Shown here: positions 42,694-51,444 of the stretch, in pieces
How positions within the stretch are numbered: position 1 is the stretch's first letter
How the letters are laid out: each line of letters begins with the position of its first letter
NCBI RefSeq assembly: GCF_026339875.1
Contig: NZ_JAPEPZ010000002.1
Coordinates: forward strand, 682,001-746,000
DNA: 64,000 nucleotides
Direction of reading: 5' to 3'
From: Streptomyces sp. NBC_01571
Lineage (GTDB): Bacteria > Actinomycetota > Actinomycetes > Streptomycetales > Streptomycetaceae
Program-made: the position numbers and the translations under genes
Notes under the pieces: model-generated
Database searches by the model: none
Seen by the model: the letters and a program-made list of their open reading frames with translations, nothing else
What the model was told of the DNA's origin: nothing

Positions 42694-42738
42694 TGAGACA
42701 AGTTGACTCATAGACTCACTGTGAGTCAATCTGTCTCA
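42694..42738. promoter_or_regulatory. Long dyad operator, copy 2
   Basis: Identical to 37266-37310, placed the same distance before the second 209-aa gene. It probably responds to the TetR at 39954. Confidence 0.7.
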
Positions 42739-42833
42739 CATCGGGATCGTGGAAACGCAGATCCCGCTCCTACCAGCAGATATCGCCAATGCCATGACAT
42801 TGGCGCACAGGGTCTCTCATGGAAGAGGAAGTC

Positions 42834-43463
42834 ATGAACGCTACGGTCACGAAGAAGGCGGGCAAGGGCGCCACCGACGGTGTCGTTTCAGAGATGGCCA
42901 CGTACTTCCACATCAAGCCGGGACACGAACAGGAGTGCGCGGCGGCCTGCCAGCGGATGGTCGAAGCCCTGAAGCAGGCCCCCATGGCCGCCACCATCAA
43001 GACCGGTCTGCGCGACACCCGCCACGTGATCTTCAACAACGGCACGGAGCTGCTGTGGGCCACCACTTTCGAGACCGAGTGGGTGCCCTACATCGACGAC
43101 GCGTTCCTGACCGTCGGCTTCGAGCACTTCGTGGACTGGATGCAGCACACCACCGAGTGGGACACCAAGATCGCCCCGTGGATCGAGAAGTCCGGCGGCC
43201 TAGAGTCGCTCACCGGCGACAAGACACGCGAAGGCTTCGACGAGCACATCATCGCGAACATGGCAGGCATGAGGTGGATCCTGCAGGACGGCCAGCAGAA
43301 GGCCACCGCCTACTGGAACCCGGTCAGCTCCCTGACGATGTCGGAGATCACCAAGGCCGAGCGGATCAACGCCGCCTTCCAGGAAGTCCTGGACGACCCC
43401 GCCGCCGAGGAAGCCCTCCAGCACCCGGCCCTCCAGCCCCTGCTCGCCCAAGCCGCCAGCTGA
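42834..43463 (+). CDS. Conserved protein of unknown function, 209 aa (copy 2)
   Basis: Same protein as 37406-38035. Here it is followed, after 144 bp without a complete hairpin, by the DyP peroxidase gene. This could be the original location, with the gene serving a DyP/DUF4331/TPR cluster and copy 1 placed later beside the exporter (inference). The near-identity of the copies indicates recent duplication or gene conversion. Confidence 0.8.
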   Translation: MNATVTKKAGKGATDGVVSEMATYFHIKPGHEQECAAACQRMVEALKQAPMAATIKTGLRDTRHVIFNNGTELLWATTFETEWVPYIDDAFLTVGFEHFVDWMQHTTEWDTKIAPWIEKSGGLESLTGDKTREGFDEHIIANMAGMRWILQDGQQKATAYWNPVSSLTMSEITKAERINAAFQEVLDDPAAEEALQHPALQPLLAQAAS

Positions 43464-43607
43464 CCCACCCCACACCCCGGAGGAGGCGCCAACCCGCCTC
43501 GCCAGATGCGGGCGGCACCCCGCCCCCTCCGGTCAGGGGCCCCGCCCCTGCCCCCTCCACGACCCGCGTGCCGACTGCGTCCACGCAAGACAGTTCTGGA
43601 AGGCATC

Positions 43608-44936
43608 ATGAGCATCGAGAAGGGCAGCGCCCTGGAGCTCGACGACATCCAAGCCGCCGCTCTCCAGCCACGGCCGATCCCCTACGCGGGCTTCTACCTC
43701 GCCCTGCGCATCGACGACCGGCGTCAGGGGCGCGAGCTGCTGCGGCGGCTCACCCCCGTCCTCGACTCGGTCGCCTCGTTCGACCCCGAGCGTCAGGTCT
43801 CGCTCGCGGTGGCACTCAGCTTCCAGGGCCTGAAGGCCCTGGGGGTGCCCGCGGAGTCGCTGGCCACCTTCCCGGAGGAGTTCCAGGAGGGCATGGCCGC
43901 GCGGGCGGAGTACATCGGGGACGTCGGGGAAAGCGCGCCGGAGAACTGGGAGAGCCCGCTCGGTTCAAAGGACGTGCACCTCATCCTGGCCGGACTCGCC
44001 CCGGACGCCGCCCGCCTGCAGATGGTCCTCCTCCTGACCCGCGATGCCCTGCGCGATCTGCCCGGCGTCGTTGCCATCTGGCAGCAGGACGTGCACGTCG
44101 GACCGGACGAGAAGGAACCGTTCGGTTTCCGGGACGGCATCGGTCAGCCGGCGATCGAGGGCACGGGCATACCCGGCACCAATCCGTACGAAGAGCCGCT
44201 CAGGGCAGGCGAGTTCATCACCGGATACAAGGACGAGACCCACGGCATCGCGCCCATTCCACAGCCCGAGGTGCTCGGGCGCAACGGAACGTACGTGGCC
44301 TTCCGCAAGCTGCACACGCGAGTGGCCGACTTCCGTCAGTACCTCCGCGACCGCGCCAAGGACCCCGCCGACGAGGAGCTGCTTGCGGCCAAGTTCCTCG
44401 GCCGCTGGCCCAGCGGTGCCCCGCTGTCACTGACCCCGGACAAGGACGATCCTGAACTCGGTGCCGACCCTCAGCGGAACAACGCCTTCCTGTACGGCGA
44501 CGACCCGGAGGGCCTCAAGTGCCCGGTGGGCGCCCACGCCCGGCGGATGAACCCGCGGGACGCGGTCGTCACCGGTGAGGTGCGCCTGCACCGCATGATC
44601 CGGCGCGGTACGACCTATGGCCCGCCGCTGCCCAAGGGAGTGCTGGAGAACGACGGCGCCGACCGCGGCATCATGTTCGCCTTTGTCGGAGCGCACCTGG
44701 ACCGGCAGTTCGAGTTCGTCCAGCGGCAGTGGGTGAACGACGGCAAGTTCATCGGGGCGCCCGCGGAGAAGGACCCGCTGATCGGCGTGAACGACGACGG
44801 AGGGTTCACCGTCCCGCGCCGGCCGATCCGCCGCCGCTTCAAGGGGCTGCCGCCGTTCGTCGTCAACCGGGGTGGCGAGTACTGCTTCATGCCCGGGCGG
44901 TCGGCGCTGCGCTGGCTCTCCGACCTCGACACCTGA
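43608..44936 (+). CDS. DyP-type heme peroxidase, 442 aa
   Basis: The family motif GFRDG is at residues 173-177 with catalytic Asp176, and the proximal heme ligand is probably His310 (VGAHARRMNPRD). The distal Arg region is likely around HRMIRRGTTYGP. There is no Tat signal, so it is probably a cytoplasmic or encapsulated D-type-like enzyme; no encapsulin gene is visible. It oxidises dyes/phenolics with H2O2. TGGAAGGC lies before the ATG. It begins a run of co-directional genes with DUF4331 and TPR proteins. Confidence 0.93.
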   Translation: MSIEKGSALELDDIQAAALQPRPIPYAGFYLALRIDDRRQGRELLRRLTPVLDSVASFDPERQVSLAVALSFQGLKALGVPAESLATFPEEFQEGMAARAEYIGDVGESAPENWESPLGSKDVHLILAGLAPDAARLQMVLLLTRDALRDLPGVVAIWQQDVHVGPDEKEPFGFRDGIGQPAIEGTGIPGTNPYEEPLRAGEFITGYKDETHGIAPIPQPEVLGRNGTYVAFRKLHTRVADFRQYLRDRAKDPADEELLAAKFLGRWPSGAPLSLTPDKDDPELGADPQRNNAFLYGDDPEGLKCPVGAHARRMNPRDAVVTGEVRLHRMIRRGTTYGPPLPKGVLENDGADRGIMFAFVGAHLDRQFEFVQRQWVNDGKFIGAPAEKDPLIGVNDDGGFTVPRRPIRRRFKGLPPFVVNRGGEYCFMPGRSALRWLSDLDT

Positions 44937-44972
44937 CATCTCTCACGATCAACACGACAAGGAGCGTTTCTC

Positions 44973-46142
44973 ATGGCTGACCACTTCTCCGGGCCTCGTG
45001 CCATCGCCGACCCTGCGTCCGACATCGCCGACGTGTATGCCTTCCCCAGCCCGGAGCGGCCGGGGAACCTGGTGCTCGTCCTCAACACGTTCCCCGCCTC
45101 GGCCCCTACGGCCCTGTTCTCCGATGCGATCACCTACCGTTTCCGTGTCCGGCCGGTCGCGCCCGGGAGTGAGAGTGCGGCTGCGCCGTTCACTGTCGGC
45201 GAGGACGAGTACAGCTTCGACTTCACCTTCGACGCCCCTCAGCAGCCTGACGGCCCGGACACCACGGTGCAGATGGGCACGTGCCAGGCACCCGGAGGCC
45301 GCCAGGTCGCCTTCCAGGTCGGCAACGAGGTGCCCACCGAGGCCGAGGGACTGAAGATCTTCGCCGGGTCGCGACTCGACCCGTTCTTCATCGACTTCGT
45401 GGGCGTGATGGTCACCGAGGCGACGGGGAAGCTGGGTTTCAGGTCTGATGCCAGCAATGTTCTGGAGGGCCTGAACGTGCTGAGCATCGTCCTCGAAGTC
45501 GACGCCGCGGTGCTCGGTCCGGCCGCCGGCTCGCTGGTGGCGGTCGTCGGCGAGACCGTGACTTCCGGTGAACGCCCGGTGCGGCTGGAGCGCATGGGCC
45601 GGCCGGAGATCAAAAACGTGATCATGTCGCCCAAGAAGTTCGACACCGTCAACAGCGATCTGGAGATCCGCGACCTCTTCAACGAGGAGGACGCCTTCGG
45701 TGTGCGGCCCGACTATGCGAGCACCTACCGCGCACGACTCAGCGCCAACCTCGCCTTCTACGACGGCCTGGACGGCAAGACCGCCTGGCCGCTGGACGAG
45801 CAGGGTTCTCACCCGCTGACCGAACTGCTGCTGGCGGACTTCCTCGTCGTCGACCTTTCCAAGCCCTTCTCCGAGGACGGCTGTTTCGAGATCGAGACCG
45901 CCCTGCTCGCCGGCCGCCCGCACACGACCTGCGGTGGCCGGTCGCTCAACGACGACATCGTGGACACCCTCTTCACGCTGCTGGTGGGTGGGGTCGACGG
46001 CGAGCGCATCAGCGACGGCGTCGACCAGCCGACTCAGCCCGCGACCCGCAGCTTCCCCTACCTGAACGCTTCCAACCCGACCCCGCCGGACCTGGGGGCC
46101 CGCCTGGCCGCGCAGATGCCTCCCCGCGAGGAAGCGGCATGA
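44973..46142 (+). CDS. DUF4331 family protein, 389 aa
   Basis: The start MADHFSGPRAIADPASDIADVYAFPSPERPGNLVLVLNTFP is diagnostic of DUF4331, whose members often lie near peroxidase or oxidative genes. Unlike many relatives it lacks an N-terminal signal peptide. Further conserved parts are GRPEIKNVIMSPK and the late ESDG-like GGRSLNDDIVDTLFTLLVGG. AAGGAGCGTTTCTC precedes the ATG. It is 36 bp after the peroxidase gene and overlaps the TPR gene by ATGA. The function of the family is unknown. Confidence 0.88.
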   Translation: MADHFSGPRAIADPASDIADVYAFPSPERPGNLVLVLNTFPASAPTALFSDAITYRFRVRPVAPGSESAAAPFTVGEDEYSFDFTFDAPQQPDGPDTTVQMGTCQAPGGRQVAFQVGNEVPTEAEGLKIFAGSRLDPFFIDFVGVMVTEATGKLGFRSDASNVLEGLNVLSIVLEVDAAVLGPAAGSLVAVVGETVTSGERPVRLERMGRPEIKNVIMSPKKFDTVNSDLEIRDLFNEEDAFGVRPDYASTYRARLSANLAFYDGLDGKTAWPLDEQGSHPLTELLLADFLVVDLSKPFSEDGCFEIETALLAGRPHTTCGGRSLNDDIVDTLFTLLVGGVDGERISDGVDQPTQPATRSFPYLNASNPTPPDLGARLAAQMPPREEAA

Positions 46143-47212
46143 CCGGGGCGTCTCCCCGGAAGTGGGAGCCGGTCACGACGAACGGCACCATCGCCGTAAC
46201 GAATCTGCACGGGCAGATCGACGGCCTGGCCGTACGGTTCAGCCGTGCGGATACCGGGGAGACGCCCTGGGCTCCGTTGGCGGTGGCGCAAGGGGCGGCC
46301 CTGATCGACCTCCTCAACCTCCGAGGCCACATCCTGGGCCGTGTCGCCGACTACGAGCGGGCCGCGGAACTCGCTGAGCGGCTCGTGCACATCGCACCCG
46401 AGGACGGCACTGCCCTGCTCGCTCGCGCCAGGACGCGGGCGACCCTGCACCGCTTCGCCGAGGCCGTCGCCGACCTCGGCGCGGCGGGCCGGACGGGTGC
46501 GGACGAGGCCACACTGGCCGCGGAACGAGCCGTCGTCCTGCAGGCCCTCGGCTGCTACGCGGATGCCATGGCCCTGATCGGCAAAGTGGCGGAGCGGCAG
46601 AGCAGCTTCACGACGCTCGGCGCGCTCGCCGTACTTCAGGCAGAGCGCGGGGAGGTCACCGAGGCGGAGCGGCTGTTCGACGAGGCGCGGCGCCACTATC
46701 GGGGGACCTCGCCGTTCCCGCTCGCCCAGCTGGACTTCCGACGCGGTGTGATGTGGCACCGCGAGGGCGATCTCGGTGCAGCCGGCTCGTGCTACGAGGC
46801 CGCCCGGCACCGGGTGCCCGACTACGCGCCGGCACTCGGCCACCTGGCCGAGGTCGAGCTGCTGCGCGGAGACCCTCAGACCGCCATCGGTCTCCTGCGT
46901 CCCCTCACCTGGATCAGCGACGACCCCGAGTACGCCGGCCACCTCGCGACCGCGTTGCACGCAGGCGGTCGCGTCCACGAGGCGAAACAGTGGCGCGAGC
47001 GCGCGGTCGCGGGTTACGACGAACTGGTGCTGCGCCATCCGGAGGCTTACGCCGACCACGCGGCCGACTTTTGGCTCACCGTGGGAGCCGACGCCGAGCG
47101 GGGCCTCCAACTGGCCCTGCAGAACCTCGCATTCCGCCAGACGGCCCGAGCCCATGCCCTGTTCCAGCGTGCTGTCCTCGCGCAGAACCGGGTTGCACAG
47201 GCTGCCCCATAG
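46139..47212 (+). CDS. Tetratricopeptide-repeat protein, 357 aa
   Basis: It contains a helical TPR array from about residue 60 to 330. Repeat-like segments include RVADYERAAELAERLVHIAPEDGTALLARARTRA, GCYADAMALIGKVAERQSS, GEVTEAERLFDEARRHY and GDLGAAGSCYEAARHRVPDYAPALGHLAEVELL. TPRs mediate protein-protein contacts. The ATGA overlap with the DUF4331 gene indicates translational coupling and a probable complex or shared process. No signal peptide is visible. The short N-terminal beta-rich part (TNGTIAVTNLHGQIDGLAVRF) is not recognised. Confidence 0.85.
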   Translation: MTGASPRKWEPVTTNGTIAVTNLHGQIDGLAVRFSRADTGETPWAPLAVAQGAALIDLLNLRGHILGRVADYERAAELAERLVHIAPEDGTALLARARTRATLHRFAEAVADLGAAGRTGADEATLAAERAVVLQALGCYADAMALIGKVAERQSSFTTLGALAVLQAERGEVTEAERLFDEARRHYRGTSPFPLAQLDFRRGVMWHREGDLGAAGSCYEAARHRVPDYAPALGHLAEVELLRGDPQTAIGLLRPLTWISDDPEYAGHLATALHAGGRVHEAKQWRERAVAGYDELVLRHPEAYADHAADFWLTVGADAERGLQLALQNLAFRQTARAHALFQRAVLAQNRVAQAAP

Positions 47213-47442
47213 CCGCCGAGCGGCGATGCCGTCGATAGAGGGACCGACGGGGGTCGGCCGGACGGATCGGCATGCCCTTCGGCCGACCCCGCACCAACCC
47301 GCCAGGGGCAAAAGTGGCTCGGCCTCTTGCCGGCTGATGCCCCCATCCCCCGCCCCCTCTCGCAGCGCCCCTCACCCCCTGTGGTCCCACCGACCGCTGC
47401 AGCACTCCGAATCAGCAACCACCACTCAAGAAGGCTCAAACG

Positions 47443-48489
47443 ATGGACACCATGCTGGCAGGTCGCGTCCACCTGGACACAAAGAAGTTCCTCGTGGAGG
47501 AGATCCCGGTCCCCGAACCCGGGCCGGGCGAGGTACTGATCGAAGTGCAGGCGGCCGGCGTGTGCCTCTCCGACCTCCACCTCATCGACGGAAGCATCTC
47601 GCCGCTGCACCTGAACTCCAACGTGCTCACCCTCGGCCACGAGATCTCCGGTGTCATCCATACCCTGGGACCCGGCCTCAAGCGGGACCTGGCCGTCGGC
47701 ACACGGGTCGCGCTGCAGGCGGGACAGCCCTGCGGCGAGTGCGCCACCTGCGTGAGGGGCGGCACGTGCACGTCGTTCCGCGGCCGCGGCGTCGACTACG
47801 ACGGTGGCTGGTCCCAGTACACGATCGCTCGTGAGGACACCGTCGTACCCATCCCCGACGCACTTCCCTTCGACCAGGCGGCGATCATCCCGGACGCCGT
47901 TTCCACCTCGTACGCGGCCCTGGTCGAGACCGTGCAGGTACGTTCCGCCCAGGCCGTGGGCATCTGGGGTGTCGGCGGGGTGGGCGCCCACGCCGTCCGG
48001 CTGGCCCGCATGATGGGTGCCACGCCGATCATCGCCGTCGACCCGCTGCCCAATGCGCGTGAGCGAGCCCTCGCGTTCGGTGCCGACATCGCGCTCGACC
48101 CGTCGGACCCCGGTTTCGCGGAAGCCGTGCTGAGGGCCACCGACGGCCTGGGCCTGGACTACGCCTTCGACTTCGCGGGCGTTCCCCGGGTCCGGGAGCA
48201 GGCGTCGCCCCTCCTCGGTGACCACGGTTCGCTCGTCCTGGTGGGTATCACCATGGAGCCGCTGAAGATCTCGGAGAAGATGACCTTCAACCTGAAGAAC
48301 AAGAAGGTGTACGGACACTACGGATCGTCGTTCGACCACGTCTACGAACTGATCCGGCTGGCCGGCAGCGGCCGTCTCGACCTGGCCCCGTCCATCACCG
48401 ACCACATCCCCCTGGCCGACGCCCCCGAGGCGATCCACCGCCTGGAGCGCAAGATCGGCGATCCGATCCGCCTCATCCTCGTTCCCTGA
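47443..48489 (+). CDS. Zinc-dependent alcohol dehydrogenase, 348 aa (paralogue)
   Basis: Same architecture as 23507-24553: Cys in GVCLSDLHL, GHE, the structural-zinc set CGECATCVRGGTC and GVGGVGAHAVRLARMMG. The two proteins align without gaps that I can see; differences are spread over the length, so duplication is older than the 828-bp repeat. The 230-bp upstream gap carries no gene. It may share function with the DyP cluster or act separately. The substrate is unknown. Confidence 0.94.
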   Translation: MDTMLAGRVHLDTKKFLVEEIPVPEPGPGEVLIEVQAAGVCLSDLHLIDGSISPLHLNSNVLTLGHEISGVIHTLGPGLKRDLAVGTRVALQAGQPCGECATCVRGGTCTSFRGRGVDYDGGWSQYTIAREDTVVPIPDALPFDQAAIIPDAVSTSYAALVETVQVRSAQAVGIWGVGGVGAHAVRLARMMGATPIIAVDPLPNARERALAFGADIALDPSDPGFAEAVLRATDGLGLDYAFDFAGVPRVREQASPLLGDHGSLVLVGITMEPLKISEKMTFNLKNKKVYGHYGSSFDHVYELIRLAGSGRLDLAPSITDHIPLADAPEAIHRLERKIGDPIRLILVP

Positions 48490-48696
48490 CGACACGACCG
48501 AGCGCGTGGGCTTGCCGGCCGTGCACTCTGCGAAGACGTACGGCCGGCGCGTCCCGTGAAGACCCGGGTTGCGCAGAAGGAGGCCGAATGGCGGCGCGCT
48601 CGACGTGATCGGCGGCCGATCACGGCGCCCTGGCGTCGGTGTCGGCCCATTGTGCGAACAACACCCGCAACCGCCGCCCCGGAGAAGCAGACCGAC

Positions 48697-49371
48697 ATGC
48701 GCGACTCACGCAACGCCACCGCACCCAGCGACAGCAGCGATCCGACCGGCCTGGCGGCCACGGTCCGCACCCGCGTGACGGTCCCGCTCCGCTTCGACGA
48801 CGGCTACTCGGTGACTGCCGACCTCGCCACTTTCCACGGCCTCGTCGACGGTCAGGAACACGTGGCCGTCATCCTCGGCGAACCCACCGCCGGTCGGCCC
48901 CCGCTGGTGCGCCTGCACTCCGAGTGCCTGACCGGCGACGTCCTCGGCTCGGCCCGCTGCGACTGCGGCCCCCAGCTGCGCGAGGCGGTCGAGCGCATCG
49001 CCGACCGGGGCGGCGTTCTGCTCTACCTGCGCCAGGAGGGCCGCGGCATCGGCCTCTACAACAAGCTCGACGCCTACGCCCTCCAGGACCAGGGCCTCGA
49101 CACCTATGAGGCCAACGCGGCCCTCGGCCTCCCGGAGGACGCCCGCGACTACACAGCCGCCGCGCAGATGCTCGTCGCTCTCGGCATCTCTGAGCTGGAC
49201 CTCCTGTCCAACAACCCCGACAAGGCGGCCCAGTTGTGCGCCCTGGGCCTCACCGTGGCCCAGCATGTCCCCACAGGCGTCTTCACCACGACGCACAACG
49301 TCCGGTACCTCCGTGCCAAGGTGGTCCGCACTCAGCACACACTGCCGCTGACGGAACTGCCGACGGGCTGA
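48697..49371 (+). CDS. ribA: GTP cyclohydrolase II, 224 aa
   Basis: It converts GTP to 2,5-diamino-6-ribosylamino-pyrimidinone phosphate, formate and pyrophosphate, the first committed step of riboflavin synthesis. The zinc ligands are Cys77, Cys88 and Cys90 (SECLTGDVLGSARCDCG), with spacing identical to known RibA. Further motifs are YLRQEGRGIGLYNKLDAYALQD and LLSNNPDKAAQL. GGAGAAG precedes the ATG at 48697. Streptomyces usually has RibA fused to RibB, so this stand-alone copy is probably an accessory gene. It could supply flavin or a specialised pyrimidine/deazapurine pathway, but no other such gene is nearby. Confidence 0.93.
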   Translation: MRDSRNATAPSDSSDPTGLAATVRTRVTVPLRFDDGYSVTADLATFHGLVDGQEHVAVILGEPTAGRPPLVRLHSECLTGDVLGSARCDCGPQLREAVERIADRGGVLLYLRQEGRGIGLYNKLDAYALQDQGLDTYEANAALGLPEDARDYTAAAQMLVALGISELDLLSNNPDKAAQLCALGLTVAQHVPTGVFTTTHNVRYLRAKVVRTQHTLPLTELPTG

Positions 49372-49609
49372 CGACCGATGCCCATCGGGTCATGGCGCAG
49401 CCTGCCATCGAGGCGTGCCTGCGGGAAACCGACGCAGTAGTGCCCAGGGGCCGAGCCCGGCCGCGTCGACTTGGTCGCTTCGCCGGCGCACCTCATCGCC
49501 GAGGGACGAAGGAATCCAGCCGCTCCGCACCGAGAGGCTGGGCCGCTCAAGGGCCCCGCCTCACCGATTTCTGTTAGCGCGCCCGCCCTGCGGCTGGCAC
49601 ACTGAATTT

Positions 49610-50314
49610 GTGCTTCCACTGACGGCCGCTGCAGTTCAGGGTGCGTTTCCATCGATTCCTGGTGCCGGCGTCGTGTCGGTTTGCGCGTTGATCTTTACCG
49701 TCGCATCCTTCTGGTGGATCAACGCCAGGCGAGGGCACCTGAAGTCCTGGGAGCCTCATTCCTTTGCCGCGATCGTCCACTGCTCCGTGGCTCGCCTGAG
49801 GCTTCCGCTCGTCCTTCACAACACCGGCGCCAAGCCGATAGTCGTGCAGGATCTCAGGTTGACCTTCCCTGATGAGCCCGCCTCTCACCTGCCGCTCCTG
49901 TGGATCTCTTCACCGTCCCGTCTCCAACCCGGGCCGGAGGAGGAGCCGAAGTTGCCGGCGGTATTCGCGGTGGCCGGCAGGGAAGCGCAGCAACTCTTCA
50001 TCGAGTTCGAGGCACCGTTTTCCGGATTCGTTCCGGAGCCACGTAATTACAAGGCTCAGATTCAGGCGAGGGTCGGTCACCGCAAGGGGTGGCGTACCCT
50101 TCTGACGTTCACCTTGAGAGCCGCCAACATCGTCGATCCCGACCGGTACACCGTCTACAGGAACGCACCTCTTGGACTGACGAAAGAGGACAGGCGGAAG
50201 GCGGACGCCGCGCTCCTGGAACTGCTGGACGAGCACGAGGGCCTCTCCCCTCCGGGTGAGAGGAAGCAGCGGGACTCTTCGAATGACGAAGGCGACACCG
50301 GCACGAATCCCTAA
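49610..50314 (+). CDS. Hypothetical single-pass membrane protein, 234 aa
   Basis: One N-terminal transmembrane helix (about residues 17-36, AGVVSVCALIFTVASFWWI) is followed by a beta-rich domain (RLRLPLVLHNTGAKPIVVQDLRLTF...FIEFEAPFSGF) that resembles an Ig-like fold, then a charged tail. The GTG at 49610 is chosen because the helix follows soon after; no strong ribosome site is visible. It stands alone. The function is unknown. 50315-50715 holds no recognisable gene. Confidence 0.6.
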   Translation: MLPLTAAAVQGAFPSIPGAGVVSVCALIFTVASFWWINARRGHLKSWEPHSFAAIVHCSVARLRLPLVLHNTGAKPIVVQDLRLTFPDEPASHLPLLWISSPSRLQPGPEEEPKLPAVFAVAGREAQQLFIEFEAPFSGFVPEPRNYKAQIQARVGHRKGWRTLLTFTLRAANIVDPDRYTVYRNAPLGLTKEDRRKADAALLELLDEHEGLSPPGERKQRDSSNDEGDTGTNP

Positions 50315-50715
50315 GGGCCGTCCCGCAATCCCCGGCGGGCGCACGACGACAGCTACGGCACCTCGCCGCGTTGTCGGATCGCCCGAGCACACCCAGTATG
50401 AGGACGACCCTCCGCCTTGCGATGCACCGCATCCGACGCCGCGCGCTGATCCACCGGGGATCACGGGAAAGCCCTTAGGCGTCGGCCGGCCATCGCTGCC
50501 ACGGGGAACTTGGTCGGCAGCGACTCTTCCCAGCAACCCCTCCCCCGTTTATCGGCGCAACGACTCGAATATCTCGGTGATGAGAGTGACGGAACGTGGG
50601 GTGCTGCATCACCTCGGCGACCGGACTCGCGTCCTGCCTCGCGTCACTGGCCCCAAGGGGCCGAGAGCGGGTAAGCGACCGCTTACCGCGACCCTGTCCC
50701 CGTGCTGGAGCGGTG

Positions 50716-51129
50716 TCAGCGTTCAGCGTCTTCCGCCGCCTGCTTGATGCCGCGCAATGCCTCGTCGAGCCCGTGGTCGATCTGCTCGCCTTCCGCGTGC
50801 TCGGTATGCAGCTCCACGGTAAGGCGGGAGCTGCCGGCGCTCTCACCTTCGTCCACGTGCAGCCGGCCCCGGTAGTCGTGCGGTCCCGGCGCGCCCCACT
50901 CCAGGCTTTTGCCGTCCCTCATCACGTGGATCCACGCCTCGCTGGTCACGTCCTGTTCCGACGCATCAGGGGGATTGATATGGGCGGTGACGGTGACCCT
51001 GTCGCCGTCATGAGGGCGCGCGGACGTCAGCCGCGGCATGTAGGACGGCAGATGCTGCACGTCGGACAGGTAGGCAAAGAGCCGGTCCGGCGACACCTGC
51101 ACAATGATGCTCTCGCTGTAGTCACCCAT
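50716..51129 (-). CDS. SRPBCC (START-like) family protein, 137 aa
   Basis: The sequence starts MGDYSESIIVQVSPDRLFAYLSDVQHLPSYMPRL, the classic first strand and helix of polyketide-cyclase/SRPBCC lipid-binding folds. The C-terminal amphipathic helix (DHGLDEALRGIKQAAEDA) closes the cavity. It may bind a hydrophobic ligand. AGGTGGG lies before the ATG. A 17-bp perfect palindrome at 51150-51166, just upstream, suggests regulation. No neighbour shares the operon. Confidence 0.85.
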   Translation of the reverse strand: MGDYSESIIVQVSPDRLFAYLSDVQHLPSYMPRLTSARPHDGDRVTVTAHINPPDASEQDVTSEAWIHVMRDGKSLEWGAPGPHDYRGRLHVDEGESAGSSRLTVELHTEHAEGEQIDHGLDEALRGIKQAAEDAER

Positions 51130-51149
51130 AGCCCACCTGGTCCCCGAAG

Positions 51150-51166
51150 CGTTTGGTGACCAAACG
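51150..51166. promoter_or_regulatory. Perfect palindrome CGTTTGGTGACCAAACG
   Basis: It lies 21 bp upstream of the SRPBCC start codon, a typical repressor or activator position. No regulator is paired with it in the immediate vicinity; the TetR at 51445 has a different candidate operator. 51167-51444 shows no gene. Confidence 0.55.
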
Positions 51167-51444
51167 GAACAACGCAGGGATCGCCCGTTTTGCGCAGAAG
51201 TCATCCACGACGCGCCTGTGCACGCCGCACGGAAGCCGGACAGGACCGGCAGAGCGCCGTCGGCGCCGTCATGCACGGCACCAGTCGGCACGACCGCGCC
51301 CACCCGTTCACGTCCTGCGCCGGCGAGGCGATCCGCAGACGACGGGTCTCTCACGTGCGCACCACCACGCAGGGTGAAGTGCTCCGGGCCTGATCGGTGC
51401 CCCGGCTTCCGCGACGGGTAACGGGCGTAGCAGCGGGGGACTTG

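Larger units (their letters stand above)
42668..43495 (+). repeat. 828-bp direct repeat, copy 2
   Basis: Second copy of 37240-38067. It carries the same dyad and the same 209-aa gene but lacks the 3' arm of the terminator, so transcription can continue toward the DyP peroxidase gene. Confidence 0.95.
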
